A DNA stretch of 6,285 bases from Spirochaetaceae bacterium (lineage in GTDB: Bacteria; Spirochaetota; Spirochaetia; Treponematales; Breznakiellaceae), in assembly GCA_031268255.1 (NCBI GenBank), contig JAIRXO010000041.1:1-6285 (forward strand). Direction: 5' to 3'. Shown here piece after piece: positions 1 to 6,231 of the stretch. Made by a program: the position numbers and the translations under genes. The first letter of the stretch is position 1, and every line of letters begins with the position of its first letter. Below the pieces are notes generated by a model that saw only the letters and a program-made list of their open reading frames with translations, was not told the origin of the DNA and did not search any database.

Positions 1-37
1 GGTAAATTATGTCTGCAATTGTGCGAAACATAGGAAT

Positions 38-65
38 ATTGTAACAAATACGAAAAATTTGTCAA
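38..65 (-). promoter_or_regulatory. Sigma70-type promoter pointing left, out of the window
   Basis: On the minus strand there is a perfect TTGACA -35 box (complement of 60-65) and a TACAAT -10 box (complement of 38-43) with a 16-bp spacer. Transcription would start near position 31 and run off the left edge, divergently from the gene at 354. This implies a leftward gene or RNA just outside the window. No plus-strand function is proposed. The call rests on sequence match only. Confidence 0.5.
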
Positions 66-116
66 TGGCGGTGTTCGTGAGCTTCGTGGTTTTCTTCCTC
101 TTCGGCTTTGTCCTCG

Positions 117-138
117 TAAATGGTGACTGACACCTTTA
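117..138. repeat. 22-bp REP-like direct repeat, copy 1
   Basis: This copy is identical over 22 bp to 208-229. The core TGGTGACTGACACCTTTA contains an inverted repeat: GGTG and CACC flank a five-base ACTGA loop, with A/T pairs beyond one mismatch, so it can form a small hairpin. Short GGTG-TCAGT-CACC type words resemble the palindromes mobilised by IS200-like/REP-associated Y1 transposases. That resemblance is from memory, and no transposase is present here. Confidence 0.65.
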
Positions 139-207
139 CGAAGAATAACCACGGACAAATACTGACCATACGGACCACACGGACTTTTTGTCAGAAATTC
201 CAGCTTA

Positions 208-229
208 TAAATGGTGACTGACACCTTTA
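208..229. repeat. 22-bp REP-like direct repeat, copy 2
   Basis: This is an exact direct copy of 117-138, offset by 91 bp and with the same small hairpin potential (GGTG, loop ACTGA, CACC). The pair brackets a 69-bp spacer containing degenerate ACGGAC repeats, so the arrangement could be a minimal non-autonomous element or a REP doublet. Confidence 0.65.
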
Positions 230-342
230 ATGGTCTCCTTATCCCTTATGTTCGTGATGGTTCGCGAGGTTAGTGGTAAAATATTACTGCCTCGGGAACT
301 GGATATTTCCAAAACCCCGGGGAATATGGTATTCTTTTAGGC

Positions 343-347
343 AGGAG
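343..347 (+). promoter_or_regulatory. Ribosome binding site fixing the start at 354
   Basis: AGGAG lies 6 nt before ATG 354. An in-frame GTG at 273 would add 27 residues, but it lacks a comparable site and the added residues resemble translated intergenic DNA. ATG 354 is therefore preferred. Confidence 0.75.
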
Positions 348-353
348 CTTTAT

Positions 354-995
354 ATGGCTAAGACACAAACAATACCCGATTGGAAAGCCTCGGCAGATGA
401 GATTTGGGCAATTCTGCGGGAAACAACCCGCAAGCAGGAAGAAACTTCTCAGCAAATGAAGGAAACTGACCGTAAAATGCAGGAGACCGCCCAACAGATG
501 CAGGAGACCACCCAACAGATGCAGAAAACCGCCCAACAAATGAAAGAAACCGACAGGCGGGTTGGGAAACTTACCAATCGTTTTGGCGAAATGGTCGAAT
601 ATATGATTGTCCCTAACCTTGTGGCGCGGTTCCATGATTTGGGCTTTGAGTTTGAAAAAACCCACCGCGGTACTGAGATCAGGGATAAGGATAATAATAT
701 ATTCACCGAAGTTGACGTATTCCTTGAAAATGGCGATAAGGTAATGATTGTTGAAACCAAAGCCAAACCAAGCGTTGACGATATCAATGAGCATATCAAG
801 CGTATGGAAAAACTGCGTAAGTATGCGGATTTGCATAACGATAAACGCAAATACCTGGGAGCCATTGCGGGTGTTGTTTTTGGTGAAAGCCAAAAGACCG
901 CTGCCTTGAAAAAAGGCTTTTATGTGATAGAGCCTTCGGGCGACACATTTAGCATTATAGTACCTGAAGGTAAATACCACCCGCATGAATGGTGA
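354..995 (+). CDS. Coiled-coil protein with PD-(D/E)XK nuclease-like domain
   Basis: This is a 213-residue predicted cytoplasmic protein with no signal peptide or membrane segment. Residues about 26-74 form a Gln/Met/Glu-rich coiled coil built from seven-residue units (QQMQETA-type). A compact domain follows (about 75-213): a helix with E79/E82, then TEVDVFLENG and IVETKAK. These give D121, E134 and K136, the D...ExK pattern of PD-(D/E)XK nucleases, with a helix and strands after it. This architecture is typical of DUF3782-like hypothetical proteins, often found in multiple copies per genome. The nuclease fold is inferred from motif order; activity on DNA is unproven. The gene is AT-richer than the operon to its right, sits alone beside repeat debris, and has no obvious partner gene, so it may be an accessory or transferred gene. 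A restriction or defence role is possible but not shown. No terminator is visible after it. Confidence 0.8.
   Translation: MAKTQTIPDWKASADEIWAILRETTRKQEETSQQMKETDRKMQETAQQMQETTQQMQKTAQQMKETDRRVGKLTNRFGEMVEYMIVPNLVARFHDLGFEFEKTHRGTEIRDKDNNIFTEVDVFLENGDKVMIVETKAKPSVDDINEHIKRMEKLRKYADLHNDKRKYLGAIAGVVFGESQKTAALKKGFYVIEPSGDTFSIIVPEGKYHPHEW
429..575 (+). repeat. 21-bp in-frame tandem repeats encoding heptads
   Basis: Seven consecutive 21-bp units start at 429, 450, 471, 492, 513, 534 and 555. Each encodes one heptad: RKQEETS, QQMKETD, RKMQETA, QQMQETT, QQMQKTA, QQMKETD, RRVGKLT. The units at 471-533 are nearly identical in DNA, while the outer ones are diverged. Because the unit length equals one coiled-coil heptad, gain or loss of copies would change coil length without a frameshift. 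Confidence 0.85.
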
Positions 996-1026
996 ATGAA
1001 AAGAGAATTTTACCACATAGTATCAG

Positions 1027-1055
1027 TTGTCATTTTTGCCCAATTGCGGTATACT
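1027..1055 (+). promoter_or_regulatory. Sigma70-type promoter for the quinone operon
   Basis: TTGTCA (1027-1032) and TATACT (1050-1055) are separated by 17 bp, each one base from consensus. The predicted start is near 1062, giving a leader of about 30 nt before ATG 1093. It is the only strong plus-strand promoter seen ahead of the packed gene cluster, so it probably drives all genes through the ABC transporter. No obvious operator palindrome or riboswitch fits in the short leader. Confidence 0.7.
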
Positions 1056-1081
1056 AAACAGAAATAATCATACGCATCTGC

Positions 1082-1087
1082 AAGGAG
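1082..1087 (+). promoter_or_regulatory. Ribosome binding site fixing the start at 1093
   Basis: AAGGAG lies 5 nt before ATG 1093. An alternative in-frame TTG at 1027 coincides with the -35 box and would be upstream of the transcript start, so it is rejected. Confidence 0.8.
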
Positions 1088-1092
1088 CGGCC

Positions 1093-1572
1093 ATGCGCAG
1101 AGAGGAAAGGGAAGTTACCGAACCGGAAAAAAAACTCGCCATTATCGACAGTTGCAGGATAATGCGCCTGGGAATCTACGACGGACAGATTCCCTATGTG
1201 GTGCCGGTCAATTTCGGGTACAGCGTTAAAGGCGAAGAACTGACCCTGTATTTTCACGGCTCAAAAAGCGGCAGAAAAATAGACGCCCTCAACGCCTTTC
1301 CCCTGGTCTGTTTCGAAATGGACTGCGAACATGAACTCATCGAAGGCAAACTGGCCTGCAATTACAGCTACGCCTTTGCCAGCGTCATAGGAACCGGTAC
1401 GGTATGGCTTCTGGAAAACCCCGCCGAAAAGGTAGAGGCTCTCCAGGCTGTCATGGAACACCAGACCGGAAAAAAGCTCCCCTTTCATTTTGAAGAAGCA
1501 ATGCTCGCCCGGACAGCGGTATGCCGCCTGGTTGTCAACGAATACACGGCCAAGCGGCACGAAGTTTCCTGA
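1093..1572 (+). CDS. NimA-like pyridoxamine 5'-phosphate oxidase-family flavoprotein
   Basis: This 159-residue protein belongs to the FMN-binding split-barrel (PPOX/NimA-like) family and has the usual length. Recognisable family segments are MRREEREV at the N-terminus, LGIYDGQIPYVVPVNFGY (about 26-43), LYFHGSKSGRKID (52-64, with H55) and SVIGTGTV (97-104). Members bind flavin (FMN, or F420 in actinobacteria) or haem and reduce small molecules; Nim proteins are linked to nitroimidazole resistance, but most homologues have unknown substrates. Five cysteines (21, 73, 78, 89, 144) are present with no clear metal motif. It is the first gene of the operon, 3 nt before the UbiD-family gene. An inferred role is redox or flavin support, for example supplying reduced flavin to UbiX, or reducing a quinone intermediate. 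The family call is strong; the specific role is a guess. Confidence 0.85.
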   Translation: MRREEREVTEPEKKLAIIDSCRIMRLGIYDGQIPYVVPVNFGYSVKGEELTLYFHGSKSGRKIDALNAFPLVCFEMDCEHELIEGKLACNYSYAFASVIGTGTVWLLENPAEKVEALQAVMEHQTGKKLPFHFEEAMLARTAVCRLVVNEYTAKRHEVS

Positions 1573-1575
1573 CCC

Positions 1576-3030
1576 ATGGCGTTTAACGGTCTCCAGGATT
1601 TTATCGCCTGCCTCGAAAAGAGAGGCTGTCTCAAGCGTATCAAAACCGAGGTCGATCCTGTTCTCGAAATCACCGAGATAGCTTCCAGAATCATGAAGCA
1701 AGGCGGCCCTGCCCTGCTTTTTGAGAACGTAAAGGGTTCCGGCTATCCCCTCATCATCAATGCCCTGGGGAGCGAAGAGCGCATGGCCCTGGCCCTGAAC
1801 GCCAAAAGTCTTGACGACAAGGCAAAAGAAATCGAGGACCTCATGGGCTGGATTTTTTCCCAGGCCGGGGACATAAAGCTCCTTAAAGCCCTGCCCGGCG
1901 CCCTGTCCCGGCTGCCCCTCGCCATGAGCCTCATTCCAAAAAAAACAAGCCGCCCCGCCTGCCAGGAAATCATTGACGACGAAGCGGGCTTTGACAGCCT
2001 CCCGGCGCTCAAATGCTGGCCCCTTGACGGCGGCCGTTTTCTGACCCTGCCCCTGGTATGCACCGAGGACGCGGAAACCGGCGCGAAAAACATGGGCATG
2101 TACCGTATGCAGATTTACGACAACAGGACCGCCGGAATGCACTGGCATCTTCACAAGGACGGCGCTCGCTTTTTCGAAAAATACAAAGAAAAGGGAACAA
2201 GGATGCCCGTGGCCGTTGCCCTGGGCTGCGACCCCGCGGTTACTTACGCCTCCACCGCGCCCCTGCCCGAGGGTATCTGGGAACTCATCTTTGCCGGTTT
2301 TCTCAGAGGAAAGAGCGCCGAGGTCTGCGGGGCCACATTGAGCGGCATTGCCGTTCCCGCCGACGCCGAATTCATACTCGAAGGCTATGTTGACCCTGCC
2401 GAATTCCGCCGGGAAGGCCCCTTTGGCGACCATACGGGCTTTTATTCCCTTGAGGACGACTATCCGGTGTTTCATCTCCAGAGAATCACCAGGCGCAAAA
2501 ATCCGGTGTTTCCCGCCACGATTGTGGGCATACCCCCCAAGGAAGACTGCTGGATGGCAAAGGCGACCGAACGGCTTTTTCTTCCCCTGCTTAAAAAACT
2601 CTGCCCGGAAATAGTAGACCTCTCCATGCCCCTGGAGGGGGTCTTTCATAACTGCGTCATAGTCTCGATCAAAAAACGCTATCCCGGCCAGGCCCGCAAG
2701 GTAATGCATTTTCTCTGGGGCATGGGCCAGATGATGTACGTCAAGCTCATCATAGTTGTTGACGCCGCCGTTGATCCCGGCAACAGTTCGGAGGTCGCCT
2801 GGCGGGCCTTTAACAATGTAGACGGCAGGAGGGACCTTGTGCTGTCGGACGGCCCCCTGGATGCCCTGGACCATTCCTCCCCCCTGCCCCGCTATGGAAC
2901 CCGTATAGGCATTGACGCCACGGCCAAGGGCCCTGATGAGGGCCATACCCGGCCCTGGCCCGATCCCCTTACCATGGACAAGGATGTCATAGAACTGGTA
3001 AACCGCCGCTGGAAAGACTATGGCTTTTGA
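1576..3030 (+). CDS. ubiD: UbiD-family prenyl-FMN-dependent decarboxylase (MqnL-like)
   Basis: This 484-residue protein matches the usual UbiD length (about 490). It should decarboxylate a polyprenylated aromatic acid using prenylated FMN and a divalent metal, in quinone synthesis. Visible family motifs are NMGMYRMQ (172-179; N172 probably binds metal and R177 is the catalytic-type arginine), the WHLHKDGA segment with H193, ELIFAGFLRG with E236 as probable metal ligand, and REGPFGDHTGFY (279-290) with E280 and D285 completing the R-E-E/D catalytic set. The Asp at 285, rather than the Glu of the fungal ferulate decarboxylase Fdc1, is as expected for quinone-type UbiDs. The start is ATG 1576, 3 nt after the preceding stop with only a weak ribosome site, so translation is probably coupled. 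Its final 11 nt overlap the prenyltransferase start. With UbiA and UbiX adjacent, the natural substrate is prenylated 1,4-dihydroxy-6-naphthoate (MqnL role) or prenylated 4-hydroxybenzoate; the sequence alone does not separate these. Confidence 0.93.
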   Translation: MAFNGLQDFIACLEKRGCLKRIKTEVDPVLEITEIASRIMKQGGPALLFENVKGSGYPLIINALGSEERMALALNAKSLDDKAKEIEDLMGWIFSQAGDIKLLKALPGALSRLPLAMSLIPKKTSRPACQEIIDDEAGFDSLPALKCWPLDGGRFLTLPLVCTEDAETGAKNMGMYRMQIYDNRTAGMHWHLHKDGARFFEKYKEKGTRMPVAVALGCDPAVTYASTAPLPEGIWELIFAGFLRGKSAEVCGATLSGIAVPADAEFILEGYVDPAEFRREGPFGDHTGFYSLEDDYPVFHLQRITRRKNPVFPATIVGIPPKEDCWMAKATERLFLPLLKKLCPEIVDLSMPLEGVFHNCVIVSIKKRYPGQARKVMHFLWGMGQMMYVKLIIVVDAAVDPGNSSEVAWRAFNNVDGRRDLVLSDGPLDALDHSSPLPRYGTRIGIDATAKGPDEGHTRPWPDPLTMDKDVIELVNRRWKDYGF

Positions 3031-3913
3031 TCCGCCCGGCGCGGCGGACAGACGGAACCCCATTGCCAGGCTGGGCCTGATACTCGACGCGGTGATTTTC
3101 AGGCATACCCTTTTTTCCCTGCCCTTCGCGGTCATGGCCGTGCTTCTTGAGACATCGGGCCGTCCGCCGCTTTTCAAGTCGGCGCTCATACTCATAGCCG
3201 CGGTCTCGGGGAGAAACGCCGCCAACGCCCTCAACAGGGTCATCGACGCCGGAATAGACGCGAAAAATCCCCGCACCAGGGAGCGGCACATACCTCAGGG
3301 GCTGCTTTCAAAAAAAAGCCTGCTGCTCGCCGCCCTCGTGTTCATCATTATTCTTGTCGCCGCCGCGGCCCTCCTCAATCCCCTGTGCGTGTTTCTCCTG
3401 CCCCTGGCGGGCTTTCTCATAGGGGGCTATTCATACAGCAAACGGTTTACCTGGCTCTGCCATTACTGGCTGGGAACCGCCTGCGCCTGTTCGGTGATGG
3501 GTTCCTTTATCGGCCTTTCAGGACATTTTGCCCTGCGCTACTTTGTGCTTGCAGGGACCCATGCCCTCTGGGTTGCCGGTTTCGACATACTCTACGCCCT
3601 GCCCGATATTGAATTTGACCGGAAGCAAGGGCTCTACTCCATTCCCGGCTGTTTCGGCGCTCCCCTGGCCAGGATGTTTGCCCTGGTCTCCCATCTGGGA
3701 ACCATAGCCGGCCTTTTCCTTGTGCCCTTTTTCTGGAAACTCAGCGTGTATTACTGGCCGGCGGCGGTCTGCGCTGCCGGACTCCTCATTACCGAGCATC
3801 TTATCGCCCTGGGAAAAACAGAACGGCATATACGGGTGGCAAGTTATTCCATAAATGAAATACTCCCCCTCATACTCCTTGCCGGAATCGCCCTGGGCAT
3901 TTATATTGAATGA
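3020..3913 (+). CDS. ubiA: UbiA-family aromatic polyprenyltransferase (MqnP-like)
   Basis: This 297-residue integral membrane protein transfers a polyprenyl chain from its diphosphate to an aromatic acid. It has about eight or nine hydrophobic segments (such as 22-42, 101-118, 121-140 and 279-295). Both Asp-rich diphosphate/Mg sites are intact: N72-xxx-D76-xxx-D80 within NRVIDAGIDAKNPRTRER, and D189-xx-Y-A-xx-D196-xxx-D200 within DILYALPDIEFDRKQGLYSI. The NRxID...NPRT wording is closer to the MqnP/bacterial UbiA-like group of futalosine-pathway organisms than to E. coli UbiA, which has NDYADRKFD; this is from memory. ATG 3020 lies inside the end of the UbiD-family gene (11-nt overlap in another frame), indicating translational coupling. 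The next gene starts 1 nt after its stop. The likely acceptor is dihydroxynaphthoate or 4-hydroxybenzoate. Confidence 0.92.
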   Translation: MAFDPPGAADRRNPIARLGLILDAVIFRHTLFSLPFAVMAVLLETSGRPPLFKSALILIAAVSGRNAANALNRVIDAGIDAKNPRTRERHIPQGLLSKKSLLLAALVFIIILVAAAALLNPLCVFLLPLAGFLIGGYSYSKRFTWLCHYWLGTACACSVMGSFIGLSGHFALRYFVLAGTHALWVAGFDILYALPDIEFDRKQGLYSIPGCFGAPLARMFALVSHLGTIAGLFLVPFFWKLSVYYWPAAVCAAGLLITEHLIALGKTERHIRVASYSINEILPLILLAGIALGIYIE

Positions 3914-3914
3914 C

Positions 3915-4532
3915 ATGGGAAAATATCTTATCGCCATTACCGGCGCGAGCGGGTCAGTGTACGGGTTAAGGACCATGGGCGCCCTTGCGGCGGGAGGGCA
4001 TGAGGTCCACGCCATAGTATCGCCCTGGGGGGACCATGTCATACACGAAGAAACAGGGCGGCCTTTTTCTTCCTGGATCAAAGAGCTTGGCCTGTGCCGG
4101 GACAGGGTATATGCGCCCGGCGACCTGGCCGCCGGACCCTCAAGCGGTTCCTTTGCCCTTGACGGCATGGTGATAGTTCCCTGCTCCATGAACTCCGCGG
4201 GGAGCATTGCCTCAGGCATAGCGGGTAATCTCATACACCGCTGCGCGCTGGTAAGCCTTAAAGAGGGGCGGCCCCTGATTCTTGTTCCCCGGGAAACGCC
4301 CCTCTCCCTGCTCGACCTCCGCAAGCTCACCAGCCTTGCCGAGGCGGGCGCCGTCATACTGCCCGCGTCCCCGGCCTTTTACCAGAAACCTCAGGATATA
4401 GACGGCCTGGTTGATTTTATCGCCGGAAAAATTCTCAGCCGCCTGGGCCTGGAACAGCGGCTCTTTGAAGCCTGGGGTTCGCCCCTTAAAAATTCCCCCT
4501 GGGGTTCCGAAGCTGCAAGGGGGCAGCCATGA
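3915..4532 (+). CDS. ubiX: UbiX flavin prenyltransferase (prenyl-FMN synthase)
   Basis: This 205-residue cytoplasmic flavoprotein of normal UbiX length joins dimethylallyl phosphate to reduced FMN, making the prenyl-FMN cofactor for the UbiD partner. Family motifs are complete: ITGASGSVYG (8-17, S12), E46, VPCSM (88-92), NLIHR (105-109), LKEGRPLILVPRETPL (115-130, with K116, R126 and E127), PAFY (153-156, Y156) and W187. These correspond in spacing to Pseudomonas UbiX S15, E49, K129, R139, E140, Y169 and W200. ATG 3915 follows the UbiA stop by 1 nt and no clear ribosome site precedes it, so reinitiation is likely. An in-frame ATG at 3855 lies inside ubiA and would add 20 residues before the Rossmann-like strand; it is rejected. 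The last 18 residues after W187 form a variable tail with a repeated WGS. The gene end overlaps the next start by 4 nt (ATGA). It is MqnM in futalosine-pathway nomenclature. Confidence 0.94.
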   Translation: MGKYLIAITGASGSVYGLRTMGALAAGGHEVHAIVSPWGDHVIHEETGRPFSSWIKELGLCRDRVYAPGDLAAGPSSGSFALDGMVIVPCSMNSAGSIASGIAGNLIHRCALVSLKEGRPLILVPRETPLSLLDLRKLTSLAEAGAVILPASPAFYQKPQDIDGLVDFIAGKILSRLGLEQRLFEAWGSPLKNSPWGSEAARGQP

Positions 4533-5467
4533 AAGTCCCCGGCCTGGTCCTTCCGCTTCTTCTTGCAATTCTGGCGGGCAAAGGCCCTTCACTTTTTGCT
4601 TCTCCCCTCAGAGTGGGAATTTTTCTTGACATAGACTCCCTGCCCCTTCTCGCGGCCAGGGACGAGGGCTTCTTTACCAGGGAAGGCGTCGCCGTGGAAC
4701 TGGTGGTTTTTCAGAATCCCCAGGAAAGGGACGCCGCCCTCCAGGCGGGAAGGCTTGACGGCGCGGTATCGGATCTCCTTGCCGCGTCCTTTTTTGCCGC
4801 CGGCGGCTTTGATTATAAAATCACCAGCCTTACCGACGGACGCTACGGCATAGTCGGTTCGCCTTTTTCGGAGAACCGCGGCCTCGCCGGGCTCAGGGGA
4901 AAACGTGTCGCCCTTTCAACAAATACAATCATTCAGTACACCGTCGATACCCTTTTCGCCGAAGCAGGAATCCCCATCTCATACGAGCCTGTTTCGGTGC
5001 CCCGCATGCCCCTGCGCCTTGAACTGGTACTCTCAGGTCAGGTTGAGGCAGCCGGGCTTCCCGACCCCCTGCTCAGTGCCGCGGTTTCGCGGGGCGCCCC
5101 GCTCCTCGCCGTGATTGACACTTCAAACGCCTCTCCGATAGACCCGGGCGTCATACTTTTTTCAAAACGAATTCTTGACAGCCGCCTTGAGGATGTACGC
5201 CGCTTTTACCGGGCCTTTTACCGGGCGGGGCGGAGCATAAACGCCAACCAGGAAGCCTACAGGGATTACCTTGTCGAAAAGGTGAATTTCCCCAGGGAGC
5301 TTAAAGACAGCTACCGTTTTATCAGCTACCGGCGGCCTTCCCTTCCTGACCCGTCCCAGCTTGAAAAAGTTTTCGCCTGGCTTAGAGAAAGAAGGCTCCT
5401 TGCCGTCAATCTCAGGCCGGAGGATCTCCTTGACAGCCGTCCCGTGGACGGCCTCGGCATTGAATGA
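4529..5467 (+). CDS. NitT/TauT-family ABC transporter substrate-binding protein
   Basis: This is a 312-residue periplasmic binding protein of the NMT1/TauA/SsuA type. Residues 1-24 form a signal peptide with a hydrophobic core (L6-L15) and a plausible signal peptidase I site after LFA (22-24). There is no lipobox cysteine, so it should be soluble rather than a lipoprotein. Family wording follows: LPLLAARDEGFFTREGVAVELV (about 38-59), a D77-GAVSDLLAA segment lining the ligand cleft, LRGKRVALS, and a second lobe with SGQVEAAGLPDPLL. Members bind sulfonates, nitrate, pyrimidine precursors or aromatic acids, so the ligand cannot be read from the family. The gene overlaps ubiX by 4 nt with AAGGGGG upstream. 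This placement inside a UbiD/A/X operon suggests an aromatic quinone precursor as ligand (inference). Thiamine-precursor (HMP) binding is an alternative. A short tandem duplication, FYRAFYRA, is at about 226-233. Confidence 0.87.
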   Translation: MKVPGLVLPLLLAILAGKGPSLFASPLRVGIFLDIDSLPLLAARDEGFFTREGVAVELVVFQNPQERDAALQAGRLDGAVSDLLAASFFAAGGFDYKITSLTDGRYGIVGSPFSENRGLAGLRGKRVALSTNTIIQYTVDTLFAEAGIPISYEPVSVPRMPLRLELVLSGQVEAAGLPDPLLSAAVSRGAPLLAVIDTSNASPIDPGVILFSKRILDSRLEDVRRFYRAFYRAGRSINANQEAYRDYLVEKVNFPRELKDSYRFISYRRPSLPDPSQLEKVFAWLRERRLLAVNLRPEDLLDSRPVDGLGIE

Positions 5468-5471
5468 CTCC

Positions 5472-6230
5472 ATGGTAGAACTCCGTGACCTGACCATTGA
5501 CTACGCCCTCCCCCGCCGGTTTTTCGGTTCCCGCTCCGCGCCTCAGTCCGTGCCGGCCCTCGCCCCCTTTACGGCCCGCTTTGAACGGGGAAAAATTTCC
5601 GCGGTCATAGGTCCGTCGGGATGCGGCAAGACCAGTCTCATCCACGCCATAGCGGGGCTGCTCAGGCCAAGCTCCGGCGGCATATTCATAGACGGCAGGG
5701 CACAAAAGGGCATACGGGAAAACACCGGGGTGATATTCCAGCACTTCGGCCTTCTCCCCTGGAAAACCGTGGAGGCCAACGCGGAGCTTCCCCTTAAAAT
5801 AATGAAGGTAAAAAAACCTGAACGCCGGGAACGTTCGGGAAAACTCCTTGAGGAATTCGGCCTTGAGGAATTCCGCCGCCTCTATCCCCACAAACTTTCA
5901 GGCGGCATGAAGCAGCGCCTCGCCGCGGCCAGGGCGCTGATTTCGGGGCCCGATCTTCTCCTCATGGACGAACCCTTTTCCAGCCTTGATGCCCTGAGCC
6001 GCGAAGAAGCCCAGGATTTTCTTCTTTCGATAAAAGAAAGCCGGAGCCTGACGGTCATTCTCATTACCCATTCCATAGAAGAAGCGGTGTATCTTTCCGA
6101 TACGGTTTATGTCATCACCGGAAAAAACCCCGGCGCCCTCGCCGCCCGCGTCGATATGCCCCGTATGGAAAGGGACGACAGCCGCTTTCCCGGACTTTCA
6201 GGCAGACTGCGGAATTTGCTTGGAGCCTGA
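5472..6230 (+). CDS. NitT/TauT-family ABC transporter ATP-binding protein
   Basis: This 252-residue cytoplasmic ATPase powers import with the neighbouring binding protein and permease. All nucleotide-binding motifs are intact: Walker A GPSGCGKT (47-54), Q-loop Q90 in FQHFGLLPW, signature LSGGMKQR (142-149), Walker B LLLMDEPFSSLD (162-173) with catalytic E167, and switch H200 in ITHSIEEA. The Q-loop LLPW and MDEPFSSLD wording are typical of TauB/SsuB/NrtD-type ATPases. The N-terminal strand is followed by a longer than usual Arg/Ser/Pro loop (about 14-28) before the core. ATG 5472 is 4 nt after the binding-protein stop; a longer in-frame start at 5361 would lie within the preceding gene and is rejected. 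The next gene begins 1 nt after the stop. Confidence 0.93.
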   Translation: MVELRDLTIDYALPRRFFGSRSAPQSVPALAPFTARFERGKISAVIGPSGCGKTSLIHAIAGLLRPSSGGIFIDGRAQKGIRENTGVIFQHFGLLPWKTVEANAELPLKIMKVKKPERRERSGKLLEEFGLEEFRRLYPHKLSGGMKQRLAAARALISGPDLLLMDEPFSSLDALSREEAQDFLLSIKESRSLTVILITHSIEEAVYLSDTVYVITGKNPGALAARVDMPRMERDDSRFPGLSGRLRNLLGA

Positions 6231-6231
6231 A

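Larger units (their letters stand above)
66..353. other. Non-coding, repeat-bearing intergenic region
   Basis: No credible gene is seen in this stretch. It contains the two 22-bp repeats listed separately. Between them (151-184) there is a decayed run of short direct repeats, with the hexamer ACGGAC at 151, 170 and 179 and two related 9-mers at 164-181. TTCGTG-type words recur near 74-88 and 251-256. This looks like accumulated mini-repeat debris. No convincing promoter for the gene at 354 was found; TAAAAT at 277-282 could serve as a -10 box but has no good -35 partner. Confidence 0.55.

Noticed and set aside
273..353. GTG start extending the coiled-coil protein by 27 residues
   Set aside because: There is no ribosome site before it, whereas AGGAG is well placed before ATG 354.
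429..575. CRISPR-like array
   Set aside because: The repeats are contiguous 21-bp in-frame units without spacers and encode coiled-coil heptads.
270..1016. Minus-strand open frame (248 codons) opposite the coiled-coil gene
   Set aside because: Its repetitive LLGG-type stretch is the reverse reading of the 21-bp heptad repeats; the plus-strand protein has a real domain and a ribosome site.
996..1026. Terminator after the coiled-coil gene
   Set aside because: There is no GC-rich stem followed by a T tract; only AT-rich sequence is seen.
1027..1092. TTG start extending the flavoprotein by 22 residues
   Set aside because: The TTG is the promoter -35 box and lies upstream of the predicted transcript start; the family normally begins at the MRREEREV segment.
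2795..3030. UbiD C-terminal truncation compared with some longer MqnL proteins
   Set aside because: 484 residues matches the standard UbiD length and all active-site segments are present; only some epsilonproteobacterial forms are longer, as I recall.
1261..3291. Long minus-strand open frame (676 codons) opposite the UbiD-family gene
   Set aside because: It mirrors the codon bias of the GC-rich plus-strand gene, shows no recognisable domain, has no supporting ribosome site, and spans three genes with clear families.
3518..4357. Minus-strand open frame across ubiA and ubiX
   Set aside because: It is a shadow of two well-supported genes; its translation is low-complexity Arg/Ser/Pro-rich with no family resemblance.
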